Origin: an uncultured Chloroflexus sp.
Lineage (GTDB): Bacteria; Chloroflexota; Chloroflexia; Chloroflexales; Chloroflexaceae
NCBI RefSeq assembly: GCF_937129525.1
Contig: NZ_CAKZNK010000068.1
Location: 1-58,070 of the forward strand
Direction of reading: 5' to 3'
Length of the DNA stretch: 58,070 nt
In this document: positions 36,669-46,040 of the stretch, in pieces
How the letters are laid out: each line of letters opens with the position of its first letter
Numbering within the stretch: position 1 is the stretch's first letter
Translations under genes and position numbers: made by a program
Notes under the pieces: generated by a model
The model's database searches: none
Told to the model about the DNA's origin: nothing
The model's input: the letters and a program-made list of their open reading frames with translations, nothing else

Positions 36669-38372
36669 ATGGCACTCCGGTCTTTGTTGCGGCGAGTCTA
36701 CCGCAACCGTTGGTATGCGCTGATTGTCATATGGATGTGTGGATTGCTCTTTCCATTCGCCATCTCGCCATTGCCAGGGCAAGCCAGCGCGCAGAACTTG
36801 ATCCAGGATGGTAGTTTTGAACAACAGGGAGACTCGTGGGAGGCGTGCGGGAATGTGCAGCTTGTCGATGGTCAGGCTGCCGGTTTCGAATTTGTCAATT
36901 CTGGTCGGTACGCTGTCGTGATGGGGGTTGAGGCTGATGGCAGTGATTGTCCACAATTGCCGGATTTAAGCACTCCCCGGCAGATACTCAGCCAGCCGCT
37001 GACGATCCCGGTCAGCGCGCCCGCAGTAACCGTTTCGTTCTGGTTTCGCGCCGCGACAGGAATGACGATTGATGTCTTTCTCGCCCGCGGTTTTTATCAG
37101 TTTGATCCGAATTTAGGTGGAGTCAAGCTCGGAACCTTTGCGACCGATCAGCCGCCGGGATGGCAATTGTACCGCACTGTATTGCAAGGCGAGCAGCTTG
37201 CGCGCGTTCGCGGGCAACCGGTGCGATTCTCAATCGTGATTCAGGGCAACGCTAGCGTAGAGTCGGGCGCAGTCTTGCTGATCGACGATGTGAGTGTGAT
37301 TGCCGCCGATGGGCGGACAACGGCGGCGCCGTTGCCGCCGCGACTGCGCGGCGATGGGAGTCGCCCGCTGGCCGTCACGCGAGTCAGTGGTCAGAATCGC
37401 TGGCTGTATCGGATGGATACCGATGGCGGAAATGTCCAACTGATCTATCAGGGATTGGTCGGTAATGTGCGCGCGCCGGCCTGGTCACCCGATGGCCAGC
37501 GGCTGGTTGTCGTTGATCATAACACATGGCCGTGGCCGGTGCCTGATCCCGACCCACAGAATAATCTGATCGCTTCGGCAGTGACGGTTCTCAATGCTGA
37601 CGGTTCAGGCGCCAGACAGGTCTACCAAACCCAGAGTCAGAAAGGATCGCGCTGCCCGTTTGTGCCCTCTGCCGGCGAGCCGGTTGAGCGGCCTTCATTC
37701 CTGGTGCGCCTTTCCGGTGTGCAATGGATGCCGGACAACACGCGCATCGCAATTGCCCAAACCGGGTTTGGCGCCTTCTGCAATGGCAATCTTGCCCAGG
37801 GCGGGCGCGGCGATCTGCTCATTCTGGCGCCTCCCTCACCACAGACACAAACCCTTGCCCCGCACGCGACACGGCCAGCCGTTCACGCGAATGGCCGGAT
37901 CTTGTTTGACGGTTTTGATCTGTCATCGTCACGCAGCAATCGCGCCGGAGGAGTATGGGAGATCGACACCAGGACGCAACCGCCGGGCGAGACTCGATTG
38001 ATTGCCTCTGAAGCCGACCGGGCACCGGTATGGGCACCTGATGGTCGTCGATTTGCGGTGATTCGTCTCACGACCAGCCCTTCTGCCGATGTGAGTGAAC
38101 GCTGGTTTGCGATCATGCTGTACGATCGCCAGAATCTTGCCAATCCGCGCATGCTGTTGTTTGCCGATCATGGCCGCAGCATCAGCAGTCTAAGCTGGTC
38201 ACCGGATGGCGCATACCTCTTGTACACGCTTGAGCGGTTCGATGGTCGAACCGACATCTGGTGGCTCGATGTAGCGACCGGCGCCACCGGACCGATCACG
38301 ACTGATGGCAATGCGCTTGAAGCAGTATGGCGGCCAGGCAACCGTTTATTTGTGCCGCTAGTTGTGCGCTGA
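36669..38372 (+). CDS. Secreted PD40 beta-propeller protein with an N-terminal beta-sandwich domain
   Basis: The 567-residue protein has a signal peptide (YALIVIWMCGLLFPFAI, cleavage expected near QASA). A first domain, NLIQDGSFEQQGDSWEACG onward (about residues 35-210), resembles DUF642 or carbohydrate-binding jelly-roll modules. TolB-like PD40 blades follow, with the recurring WSPDG motif (PAWSPDGQRL, PVWAPDGRRF, LSWSPDGAYLL). It is expected at the cell surface or in the medium. The last residues are LFVPLVVR, immediately after the final blade and before the stop, the same type of ending as in the DUF11 protein at 13024-16770. ATG 36669 is chosen because it gives a standard signal peptide. 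Confidence 0.83.
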   Translation: MALRSLLRRVYRNRWYALIVIWMCGLLFPFAISPLPGQASAQNLIQDGSFEQQGDSWEACGNVQLVDGQAAGFEFVNSGRYAVVMGVEADGSDCPQLPDLSTPRQILSQPLTIPVSAPAVTVSFWFRAATGMTIDVFLARGFYQFDPNLGGVKLGTFATDQPPGWQLYRTVLQGEQLARVRGQPVRFSIVIQGNASVESGAVLLIDDVSVIAADGRTTAAPLPPRLRGDGSRPLAVTRVSGQNRWLYRMDTDGGNVQLIYQGLVGNVRAPAWSPDGQRLVVVDHNTWPWPVPDPDPQNNLIASAVTVLNADGSGARQVYQTQSQKGSRCPFVPSAGEPVERPSFLVRLSGVQWMPDNTRIAIAQTGFGAFCNGNLAQGGRGDLLILAPPSPQTQTLAPHATRPAVHANGRILFDGFDLSSSRSNRAGGVWEIDTRTQPPGETRLIASEADRAPVWAPDGRRFAVIRLTTSPSADVSERWFAIMLYDRQNLANPRMLLFADHGRSISSLSWSPDGAYLLYTLERFDGRTDIWWLDVATGATGPITTDGNALEAVWRPGNRLFVPLVVR

Positions 38373-38501
38373 GCTTTAGCGACGAATGGGTGGTTTCTTG
38401 GACATGACTTCCGCGCGCGGGACAGGGACAGATCTGACCATTTGTGAGGCGTTGGGTTACGTCTTGCGCGCGCATCCCCACGTGGATCAGGCGTCAATTT
38501 A

Positions 38502-40190
38502 TCAACGCTCGTGGTGAAGCAGCTCTTCCACCAGCCGCCAGCGCAACAACTTACCGATAAAGCTGCGTGGCAACGCCTCACGGAATTCAATCTTCTCTGG
38601 CATAACCGGCAGATTGAGCCGTTCCCGTAGAAAGGCAAAAACTTCGGATTCACTAACTCGCTCGCCGGGACGGGTCACGACAAAGGCGCGGATTTCGGTG
38701 CGGCCATCGGGAAGTGGCACTCCGACCACGGCGGCATCGATAACGGTTGGGTGTTCGTAAAGCGCCTCTTCAAGGTCGCGAGGGTAAATATTGTAGTCGC
38801 CGGCAATAATCATCTCTTTCTTGCGCTCGATAATCTGGAAATAGCCGTCAGGTAGCATACGGGCCACATCGCCGGTACGCAGCCATCCCTCAGCCGTGAG
38901 CGCTTCGGCGGTCGCCTGCGGATTGCGCCAGTAGCCGTCCATCAGTTGTGGGCCGCGCACCAGCAATTCGCCAATCGCTCCCGGTGGCAGATCGGCGCCG
39001 CTCTGCAAATCAACGATCCGCGCTTCGGTATCGGGGAGTGGCAGTCCAATCGTGCCTGCCCGTCGCGCGCCGCGCAAGGGGTTGGCGTGCGTCACCGGCC
39101 CGGCTTCGGTCAGGCCATAGCCTTCAACCAGGCGGCTGCGGGTGATCCGTTCAAAGCCTTCCTGCACTTCTACCGGCAGCGGAGCCGCCCCGCTCAGGCA
39201 GCTCTTCAGCGACGACAGACCGTATTTACGCACATCGCGCACTTCATTCAACGCGGCGTACATCGGAGGCACACCAGGGAAAAACGTTGGCCTCTCGCGG
39301 CGAATGGTGTGCAAGACATTGCGAGTCTCGAACGTTGGCAACAAGATCATAGTGGCGCCGAGCGCGATGCCGACATTCATGCAGGCAGTCATCCCATAGG
39401 CGTGTGAAAAGGGAATGACGCACAATACTCGCTCATTGCCCTCGTCAGCTTCGGCGTACCATGCTCGCGTCTGACAGGTATTGGCGTAGAGGCTGGCATG
39501 GCGGTGTAAAACGCCTTTTGCCGCGCCGGTGGTGCCGCTCGTGTAGAGGATCACAGCCGGATCGTCGGCCCGCAGCCTGGGCAAGTCGCCGTGGTCGCCG
39601 GCAGCCAGCACATGTTGAAACCAGTGCGCCTGCGCTGCCTGCTCGGTGGGGACACGATGGCCTTCGCGTTCCTGGCGCAGCAACGTAAACAGGATGCGCT
39701 GACTCGACGGCAGGTACTCTTTCAGGTTTGTATAAATGAGACGGGGAAAAGGCAGCTCAGCCCGTACCTGCTCAACCAGTTGGTGAAACATACTGAGCGC
39801 AATGACCGTTGTGGCTTCAGAGTCACGCACTTCGTGGGCAAAGCCAGCGGCGTCAAAGATCGGGTTGGCCAGCACGACAATGCCACCGGCAAGCAAAACC
39901 CCATAATAGGCGATTACTGCCTGCGGAATATTGGGTAACAGGATCACCACTCGCTCACCGGGTTGCAACCCGATTGCCAGCAGACCGCGAGCGAAGCGAT
40001 TGGTTTCTTCCCACAGTTGGGCATAACTGAGCGCGCGACCGTAAAACGCGATGGCGGGAGTGGTAGCGAACCGTTCGGCGGCCTGGCGCAGCAGCTCAGG
40101 CAGCGGCGCTGGCGTAAGGTTGAGCGTCAGCGGCACGCCCGGATCGTAGTGGCGCAGCCATGGACGAGCGGCAAACAGATCTGACATCAT
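38502..40190 (-). CDS. Long-chain fatty-acid-CoA ligase (AMP-forming, FadD-like)
   Basis: The enzyme activates a carboxylic acid to an acyl-adenylate and then to an acyl-CoA. The 562-residue sequence has the adenylate-forming P-loop ILYTSGTTGAAKGVLHRH, the GYGLTEAGPVTHANP acyl-binding region, LRTGDVARMLPDGYF, and the hinge segment IIERKKEMII that lets the C-terminal domain rotate. Length and motifs fit long- or medium-chain acyl-CoA synthetases. Acid specificity is unknown. The start has AAGGAA 6 bp upstream; a second ATG follows directly. It lies downstream of two hydrolase genes on the same strand, with a 150-bp gap, so separate expression is possible. Confidence 0.93.
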   Translation of the reverse strand: MMSDLFAARPWLRHYDPGVPLTLNLTPAPLPELLRQAAERFATTPAIAFYGRALSYAQLWEETNRFARGLLAIGLQPGERVVILLPNIPQAVIAYYGVLLAGGIVVLANPIFDAAGFAHEVRDSEATTVIALSMFHQLVEQVRAELPFPRLIYTNLKEYLPSSQRILFTLLRQEREGHRVPTEQAAQAHWFQHVLAAGDHGDLPRLRADDPAVILYTSGTTGAAKGVLHRHASLYANTCQTRAWYAEADEGNERVLCVIPFSHAYGMTACMNVGIALGATMILLPTFETRNVLHTIRRERPTFFPGVPPMYAALNEVRDVRKYGLSSLKSCLSGAAPLPVEVQEGFERITRSRLVEGYGLTEAGPVTHANPLRGARRAGTIGLPLPDTEARIVDLQSGADLPPGAIGELLVRGPQLMDGYWRNPQATAEALTAEGWLRTGDVARMLPDGYFQIIERKKEMIIAGDYNIYPRDLEEALYEHPTVIDAAVVGVPLPDGRTEIRAFVVTRPGERVSESEVFAFLRERLNLPVMPEKIEFREALPRSFIGKLLRWRLVEELLHHER

Positions 40191-40340
40191 GCATTCGTTC
40201 CTTCAGTACAGACGTTAGGCCAGCGCAACAACAGTGGAATGACAGTTCTGTGGCATTGCGTCTCAATCGGATTATGGGAGGATGGAACTGGCAGTGTCAA
40301 TAGCTTTGAGTTCCTCCCGGCGCTCATCGAGCTTCCCCAA

Positions 40341-41129
40341 TTATCGCTGATCCCGCCAAACCCGCGGCCCTTCCAGAAAACGATCAATCAGGCGATTAAC
40401 AGCATCAGGCCGTTCAAGGTGCGGCAAATGGCGCGTGTAACGGACAATTTCCAGGCGCGCATTGGGCATCAACTGCTGACTCTCGCGGGCCTGCGCCACC
40501 GGCGCGATAAAATCCCATTGACCGGCGATAATCAGGGTCGGCGTTGACACTTGTGGCAAGACGGCGCGGCCATTCCAGCGGAAGAGTGTCCCGGCCAGCA
40601 CGCGCTGGATCACCTTGACCGGCGCATACGTCTTCGGCATCAAGATCGGGCGCAAACGTTCCAGCATCGCCAGTGAAACTGGCAGTTTGACGATCCGCTC
40701 GTGGAGCGGGTGAAGGTGCATTTCCGGCCCGGTAGCAATCAGGATGAGGCGACTGACGCGCTGCGGCTGACTGGCAGCGAAGGTAATCGCAATCGGCCCG
40801 CCGAACGAATGCGCCATCAGAATAAACGGTTCTTCAACCTGCAAGCGGGTCAGCAATTGGGTCAGATCCCAGAGAAACTCTTCCAGCGAATAGGCTGCAT
40901 TGACCACTTCCGATTGACCATGCCCGCGCAGATCGGGCGCAATAACCCGATAACGACCGGCCAGATGCGCGATCTGAGGAGTCCACTGTTCGAGATTGCC
41001 GGCGCAACCGTGAATACAAACGATTGTTCCCTGCCGTTCGCCATCAAGTGGCCCGACATCAACCACACTCAATCGCACCGGCGATGTGCCGGTGAGCTGA
41101 ATCTCTTTACGGTACGCTGCGAGGTTCAT
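40341..41129 (-). CDS. Alpha/beta hydrolase
   Basis: This 262-residue hydrolase has CIHGCAGNLEQW as the oxyanion region, LMAHSFGGPIAI as the nucleophile elbow (A-H-S-F-G), and TRHLPHLERPDAVNRL with the catalytic His. The acid is probably Asp in IAGQWDFIAPV. The fold covers esterases, epoxide hydrolases, haloperoxidases and C-C hydrolases; nothing selects among them. It is paired with another hydrolase of the same fold 72 bp upstream, and an acyl-CoA ligase lies downstream, all on the minus strand. A common lipid or ester pathway is possible but unproven. Confidence 0.85.
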   Translation of the reverse strand: MNLAAYRKEIQLTGTSPVRLSVVDVGPLDGERQGTIVCIHGCAGNLEQWTPQIAHLAGRYRVIAPDLRGHGQSEVVNAAYSLEEFLWDLTQLLTRLQVEEPFILMAHSFGGPIAITFAASQPQRVSRLILIATGPEMHLHPLHERIVKLPVSLAMLERLRPILMPKTYAPVKVIQRVLAGTLFRWNGRAVLPQVSTPTLIIAGQWDFIAPVAQARESQQLMPNARLEIVRYTRHLPHLERPDAVNRLIDRFLEGPRVWRDQR

Positions 41130-41201
41130 AGTTTTATCTCAAAGGCATGCAAAAACGGGTAGTGGTCGTTACCTGATCGGTTTCGGCTTGCGGATGCGAC
41201 A

Positions 41202-42095
41202 TCATCGGCCCGTTTTCTCCTTGCCTGTGGCTGGAATGCCGGTATCAACCAGAAACCTCCGTAATTCGCGCGTGAACGCGCGGGGCCGTTCATCCATCGG
41301 ATTATGCAGACTGGCCGGGATCATCACAAAGCGAGCGCCGGGAATAGTCGCGGCCAATCGGCGCGCATGCGACGGTGGGGCCAGACTATCAAACTGACCG
41401 CTCATCACCAGGGTTGGAATCGTGAGCTGGCGCAAGCGATCATCAGCGCGAGTTGCAAAGAGTGAGCGTAAAATGCGGTACAATCCTTCAGGATCGAAGG
41501 TGGCGAGGTACGAGGCGCGTCGCAGCCACGGACGTAGCCAGCCGCCGCCGTGTTCGTGCGGAATCCGCTGACCGATTGGGCGAAAAGCGCGCCCAACCGC
41601 CTGGGATAGCCGAAAGGTGGCCCAGCCGACGCCGGGCAGCAAATAGGTGCGAGTGTAGGCCGGCATCCGATAAGCGTCAACGGCGGCATCGATCAGTGCC
41701 AGCCGATGCACCAGGGCAGGATGGCGCAGCGCCAGTTCTACGGCCACGCTTCCCCCCATCGAATGGCCAACCAGGATAATCGTATCAAGGCCGAGATCGC
41801 GGCAAAACTCGGCTACCAGTTCGGCAATCGCCTCGATCCGATCGGCTTGCCCGATCCGGCTTTCACCGTGACCGGGCATATCGAGAGCAAAACAGCGATG
41901 ATCACGGCCAAGGTCGCGCAAGGCGCTCCACCACAATTCTTTGAACGCGCCCCAGCCGTGCAAAAAGACAATGGCCGGTCCGTAGTTACCCGCGCGCAGG
42001 TAACTGATGCCCAACCGGTCATGGTAGTGGCGAGTGATGGGAACAGTTGGCGTCGATGGTGGTGACATAGCAGGTTGTCGGTTTCGTTTGATCAT
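41202..42095 (-). CDS. Alpha/beta hydrolase
   Basis: The 297-residue protein contains VFLHGWGAFKELW, the elbow VGHSMGGSVAVELA (classical GxSxG) and a C-terminal SLHNPMDERPRAF, where the His fits the catalytic position. A lid-like helical insertion rich in Arg lies between residues about 150 and 210. The frame allows a second start about 10 codons in. Divergent from mnmA across 171 bp. Substrate unknown. Confidence 0.85.
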   Translation of the reverse strand: MIKRNRQPAMSPPSTPTVPITRHYHDRLGISYLRAGNYGPAIVFLHGWGAFKELWWSALRDLGRDHRCFALDMPGHGESRIGQADRIEAIAELVAEFCRDLGLDTIILVGHSMGGSVAVELALRHPALVHRLALIDAAVDAYRMPAYTRTYLLPGVGWATFRLSQAVGRAFRPIGQRIPHEHGGGWLRPWLRRASYLATFDPEGLYRILRSLFATRADDRLRQLTIPTLVMSGQFDSLAPPSHARRLAATIPGARFVMIPASLHNPMDERPRAFTRELRRFLVDTGIPATGKEKTGR

Positions 42096-42232
42096 CTCTA
42101 AGACACTGCGGATACTGAAATGGTTGCTCAGATAGCCGGTCGATTGATGCAGTGGTTGCGCACAAAGAAACCGACTGCGTTATCGGCGGCGGCCTGAAAG
42201 AACTTTTGGTTTACAAGCATTATACCTGTGGG

Positions 42233-42260
42233 CTAACAAGACATTGACAGCGAGTATAAT
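42233..42260 (+). promoter_or_regulatory. Promoter for mnmA, likely giving a leaderless transcript
   Basis: TATAAT (42255-42260) lies 7 bp before the mnmA ATG at 42267, so initiation 6-7 bases after the -10 would fall on the start codon. A partial -35 CTAACA (42233-42238) is 16 bp upstream. No ribosome binding site is present. Confidence 0.5.
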
Positions 42261-42266
42261 AGCAAT

Positions 42267-43346
42267 ATGGCAAACATTTTGGTCGCAATGAGTGGCGGTG
42301 TCGATAGTTCACTGGCTGCTGCTCTCTTGCTCGAAGCCGGCCATCAGGTGACCGGCGTCACAATGCATCTGTGGGACGATGACGATCACGGTTTGCGCGA
42401 GAGTCTCTGCTGCGCTGCGGAGGCGGCTGCCAGCGCGCGGCGGGTTTGCGCGTTGCTCGGCATTCCGTTTTATGTGTTCAATTACCAGCGCGAATTTCGT
42501 CGTCACGTTATCGACTATTTTATTCGCGCTTACACCCACGGCCTGACCCCCAACCCCTGCGTTGAGTGTAACCGCATGATCAAGTTCCGTGCTTTGCTTG
42601 ATCGGGCGCGCGCACTCGGCTTTGACGCCGTAGCAACCGGGCATTATGCGCGGATCGCGCGTAGTGGCGATGGTCGCTACCAGCTCTGGCGCGCAGTAGA
42701 TCAGGAAAAAGATCAGTCGTACATGTTGCACATGCTAGGACAGGACGATCTGGCCCGACTCGTATTCCCGATTGGCGAGTACACCAAGTCGCAAGTACGG
42801 GAGATGGCTGCGGCGCGGGGCTTGCCAAGCGCCGACCGCGAAGAGAGTCAGGACATCTGTTTTGTGCCCGATGGCGACTATCGCAATCTGCTGCGGTTGG
42901 AAGCGCCGGAAAGCCTCGTCCCCGGCCCAATTGTCGATCTGGAAGGGCGTGAGATCGGTCGGCATCGGGGCTTACCGCTCTACACGGTGGGGCAGCGTCG
43001 CGGATTGGGGTTGGGTGGTGGTGAACCGCGCTACGTGATTGCTATTGATCCGGCGCGTAATGCGTTGATCGTTGGCCCGGCAGCGGCGCTAAATCGCGAA
43101 CGGTTTACTGTCACCGACGCGCGCTGGGTCGATGACACGCCGCCAGCCGAGAGCTTTACCTGTGACGTACAGGTACGCGCCCACGCCGATCCACTGCCGG
43201 CGCGGGTATCAGCTCAATCCGATGGGCGCTGGCTGGTCGAACTGGCGCGTCCGCAGCGCGCTGTCAGTCCCGGTCAGGCTGCCGTCTTCTACGACGGGGC
43301 GCGGGTGATCGGCGGCGGCTGGATTGCTCGCCCGGAGGTTGGATGA
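42267..43346 (+). CDS. mnmA: tRNA 2-thiouridine(34) synthase
   Basis: MnmA adenylates U34 of tRNA-Lys, tRNA-Glu and tRNA-Gln and then transfers sulfur from a persulfide relay, improving decoding. The 359-residue protein has the PP-loop ATP motif MSGGVDSSLAA near the N-terminus. The first catalytic Cys is in TPNPCVECNR (about residue 97) and the persulfide-receiving Cys in ESQDICFVPDG (about residue 198), with GQRRGLGLGG further on. The gene overlaps the next by 4 bp. It has a strong -10 element but no ribosome site, so it may be translated from a leaderless mRNA. Confidence 0.96.
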   Translation: MANILVAMSGGVDSSLAAALLLEAGHQVTGVTMHLWDDDDHGLRESLCCAAEAAASARRVCALLGIPFYVFNYQREFRRHVIDYFIRAYTHGLTPNPCVECNRMIKFRALLDRARALGFDAVATGHYARIARSGDGRYQLWRAVDQEKDQSYMLHMLGQDDLARLVFPIGEYTKSQVREMAAARGLPSADREESQDICFVPDGDYRNLLRLEAPESLVPGPIVDLEGREIGRHRGLPLYTVGQRRGLGLGGGEPRYVIAIDPARNALIVGPAAALNRERFTVTDARWVDDTPPAESFTCDVQVRAHADPLPARVSAQSDGRWLVELARPQRAVSPGQAAVFYDGARVIGGGWIARPEVG

Positions 43347-43600
43347 GCGCGCTCTCACCGGCTGCATTGCTCTTGCTACTGCTAACCACGACCCATGCGG
43401 CGCTGGCCCATTTTCTGTTGGGTCGGTCGTGGCGGCAAATCCCCCTCTTCTGGGTAACTGCTGCCGCCGGCTGTCTCATTGCCACGCTACTGGGCTGGCG
43501 CTTTCCGCTCGATCTGCCCACGCCGGCGGGAGTTCCGATGCTTGAAGCATCATTGCTGGCCTGGATCTTGCTGATAGTTGTTTCACGCTTGCGGCTATGA
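43343..43600 (+). CDS. Small membrane protein, unknown function
   Basis: The 85-residue protein consists of about three hydrophobic segments (LLLLLLTTTHAALAHFLLG, FWVTAAAGCLIATLLGW, LLAWILLIVVS). No family is recognised. It starts 4 bp inside the end of mnmA (ATGA overlap), so it is co-translated with it. The stop overlaps the extended -10 promoter of the next gene. Confidence 0.65.
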   Translation: MSALSPAALLLLLLTTTHAALAHFLLGRSWRQIPLFWVTAAAGCLIATLLGWRFPLDLPTPAGVPMLEASLLAWILLIVVSRLRL

Positions 43601-43606
43601 TATAAT
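43578..43606 (+). promoter_or_regulatory. Promoter for the 43667 gene
   Basis: TTGTTT (43578-43583), a 17-bp spacer and TATAAT (43601-43606) with TGA directly upstream form an extended -10 promoter. The TGA doubles as the stop of the preceding gene. Confidence 0.55.
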
Positions 43607-43666
43607 CGGGCGCATTAGAGCGCCCTCGCAGTCGCACTTGCTGCGGCCTGGTACGGAGGTAGCCCC

Positions 43667-44119
43667 GTGTTACGTTGGATTGGCATCGGTATTGGCCTGC
43701 TAACTGCAGTTCTGTTCGGGTTTATCATTGCAGCGATCTTCCTGGGCGACGGTTTTCGCGCGGCATGGCGTGATGTATTCATCGTGATTCTGGCGGCATT
43801 GCAGCTCATCGGGGCAGTGTTGTCGATCGCCATTTTAATCGCAATCTTGTACGCCATAGAGCAAATCAACCGGTTGGCGCGCAACAATGTGTTGCCCAAG
43901 CTCGACGAAGCGCTGGCGAAAGCGAACGAAGCGCTTGATACTACCCGCGCCATTGCTAACAATGTGCGTGATTCGGCGCAAACGGCAACCACAGCCACTA
44001 CCTACGTTGCCGAGCGCGTCGTGTCGCCGATCATCCGCGTTTCCAGTCTGGTCACCGGTGTGCGAGCTGCCGCAGTGACGCTGGCCCGGCGGGGCAAATC
44101 TGACGAACCCACGACATAA
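43667..44119 (+). CDS. DUF948-like membrane protein
   Basis: The 150-residue protein has two transmembrane helices (IGIGIGLLTAVLFGFIIAA, VILAALQLIGAVLSIAILI). A cytoplasmic amphipathic coiled-coil region follows (NVLPKLDEALAKANEALDTT), and the C-terminus is basic. The layout resembles DUF948 stress or cell-envelope proteins, though similarity is by pattern only. The GTG start is supported by GGAGGT (43655-43660) 6 bp upstream. It sits between mnmA's operon partner and the DUF1385 gene, each apparently with its own promoter. Confidence 0.65.
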   Translation: MLRWIGIGIGLLTAVLFGFIIAAIFLGDGFRAAWRDVFIVILAALQLIGAVLSIAILIAILYAIEQINRLARNNVLPKLDEALAKANEALDTTRAIANNVRDSAQTATTATTYVAERVVSPIIRVSSLVTGVRAAAVTLARRGKSDEPTT

Positions 44120-44153
44120 CCTCGTTTTCGATACGTTACCGTGCCTGTCGATA

Positions 44154-44162
44154 TGGTAAGAT
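44154..44162 (+). promoter_or_regulatory. Extended -10 promoter for the DUF1385 gene
   Basis: TGGTAAGAT (TAAGAT at 44157-44162) resembles an extended -10 element, 55 bp before the ATG. No clear -35. Confidence 0.35.
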
Positions 44163-44217
44163 AGATAAGAGCGAAAGGCCGGTCAATCGGCAATAAGAAG
44201 CCAGTGATCGAGTTGGT

Positions 44218-45153
44218 ATGAGCGAACAGCGGTTTAAATACGGCGGACAGGCTGTGTTGGAAGGGGTCATGATGCGCGGGCGCCGGCAAGCGACCGTCGT
44301 TGTGCGACGGGCTGATGGCAGTTTTGCCCGGCTCGATTTGCCCGTCCCCGCCCGCGGCGCTCGCTGGCAACAATTGCCGTTGTTACGCGGATTTGCAGCG
44401 CTGATTGAGGCATTTACGATTGGGCGCAAAGCGCTTGACTTTTCGGCCTCTGTGGTCGCTGCCGAAGAAGATGAACATATCCATCCGCTGGTTCAACATC
44501 TGATTTTTGCCGTTACCCTTGCCATTGCCATCGGCATCTTTGTCGTGTTGCCATCCCTGGTCGCCAATTTCATCGGCCAGATGGGCGCGCCGGTGCTGCT
44601 TCGTGAAGTTATCGAAGCGCTGATCAATGTATCACTGGCGGTTGCCTATATCGCGGCAATTGGTCGTATTCCCGATATTGGTCGCGTCTTTGGTTATCAT
44701 GGCGCTGAACATAAAGTTATTAATGCTTACGAAGCTGGATTGCCGCTCACTGTAGAGTCAGTGCGGCAGTGCAGCCGGATCCATCCGCGTTGCGGCACCA
44801 GCTTTTTGCTGGCGGTAGCTCTGATCGGTTTTCTGATCTTTCTGTCGGTCGCCGGCTTGCCGGTCTGGCAGCGGATTATTGCCCGGATTGTGTTGATCCC
44901 GCTGGTTGCGGCGGTGGCGTTTGAAGCGCAGCAGCTTGCAGCCAACTATTACCATCTGCCGTGGGTGCGCTGGTTGCTAGGCCCAACGCTGGCTGCGCAA
45001 TACTTAACGACCCGCGAGCCAGATGATGATATGATTGCAACGGCAATTGCTGCCTTTGAGCCGGTGCTGGCCGCCGATCAACTGGCGGAAATGCAACCGG
45101 CTCCACTAACAGACGTAGTGCCCGGTATCGTCGATACTCGACCGACGTTATGA
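44218..45153 (+). CDS. DUF1385 membrane protein
   Basis: The 311-residue protein begins with the family signature YGGQAVLEGVMMRG. Four or five transmembrane helices follow (LIFAVTLAIAIGIFVVLP, VSLAVAYIAAI, FLLAVALIGFLIFLSVAGLP), with the conserved GYHGAEHKVINAYE and CSRIHPRCGTSF segments. The His/Cys-containing segments suggest a metal- or redox-active site at the membrane, but no function is established. In other bacteria the family is often found near prfA and ribosomal genes. Here it precedes DUF4388 and GTPase genes. Confidence 0.92.
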   Translation: MSEQRFKYGGQAVLEGVMMRGRRQATVVVRRADGSFARLDLPVPARGARWQQLPLLRGFAALIEAFTIGRKALDFSASVVAAEEDEHIHPLVQHLIFAVTLAIAIGIFVVLPSLVANFIGQMGAPVLLREVIEALINVSLAVAYIAAIGRIPDIGRVFGYHGAEHKVINAYEAGLPLTVESVRQCSRIHPRCGTSFLLAVALIGFLIFLSVAGLPVWQRIIARIVLIPLVAAVAFEAQQLAANYYHLPWVRWLLGPTLAAQYLTTREPDDDMIATAIAAFEPVLAADQLAEMQPAPLTDVVPGIVDTRPTL

Positions 45154-45196
45154 GAGAGATGATAATTGCGCAACACCCGCGATAGCGGAGGAATGT

Positions 45197-46009
45197 ATGG
45201 CGTTGGTGGGAAACATCCGCGACTTTAGCCTGTCAGATTTTCTCTCGCTTGTTGATCGCGGGTACAAAACAGGCGCACTGCATTTGTCGCACAACGACCA
45301 GACCGCTCGGCTCTATTTCGAAAAAGGGAAGCTGCTGCTGGCTGCCCGGCGGCCAGAAGATGAAAAGCCGGAGCTGTTGGTGCGCCTGGGCGTGCTAAAT
45401 GCCGATCAGGTGGCGCAGGCCTGCAAAGCGTTGACGGCGCGTGGCAATGGGGTTACGCTGAGTCAGGTGGTGCTCGATGCCGGTATGGTTTCACTCGAAC
45501 GGTTGCAAGGCGCGCTGATGAGCCATACTGAGCAATCGGTCTATGGCCTGTTTGCCTGGCCGGAAGGTGATTTTCTCTTCGAGCATAATCAGCGACCGGC
45601 GCCTGATGCGCCGCTGGCGCCAGTGCCGATCTCGATTGATCATCTGATCATGGAAGGGGTGCGTCGGATCGATGAGTGGGAGCGGATTCGCGACCGCATT
45701 CCTTCAACCGATCTGGTTCCCCGCTTTATGGCGCCGCCAGGCGAGAAACTCAAGGGTATGCGCCTCGCGCCAGAAGAGTGGAAGGTCTTTGCGCGGATTA
45801 ATGGCCGCGATACGTTAGCCGAAATTGCCCAGAAAACCGGGCTGAGTGATTTTGATGTGTGCCGCGCGGTCTATGGCTTTTTGACCGCCGGTATGTTAGA
45901 GTTGGTGAAACGGCAGCGCGCACTGAACGCCGGAATGCCACCGGTTGAACAGCCGCGCGTGAAGAAGAGCCTCGTCAACCGGATCATCAATCGGATCCGC
46001 AGCATGTAG
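45197..46009 (+). CDS. DUF4388-domain protein
   Basis: The 270-residue protein opens with MALVGNIRDFSLSDFLSL and contains TGALHLSHNDQTARLYFEKGKLLLAAR. This is the PATAN/DUF4388 pattern found in gliding, signalling and GTPase-regulator proteins. The C-terminal part (EEWKVFARINGRDTLAEIAQKTGLSDFDVCRAVYGFLTAG lies here, cited by position only around 45775-45895) looks like a winged-helix-type module. The gene has GGAGGA 4 bp before its ATG and is followed 31 bp later by a COG2229 GTPase gene, which it may regulate. Confidence 0.85.
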   Translation: MALVGNIRDFSLSDFLSLVDRGYKTGALHLSHNDQTARLYFEKGKLLLAARRPEDEKPELLVRLGVLNADQVAQACKALTARGNGVTLSQVVLDAGMVSLERLQGALMSHTEQSVYGLFAWPEGDFLFEHNQRPAPDAPLAPVPISIDHLIMEGVRRIDEWERIRDRIPSTDLVPRFMAPPGEKLKGMRLAPEEWKVFARINGRDTLAEIAQKTGLSDFDVCRAVYGFLTAGMLELVKRQRALNAGMPPVEQPRVKKSLVNRIINRIRSM

Positions 46010-46040
46010 CTGGGGCCGGAGCATCGGAGCGGAGGGCTGT

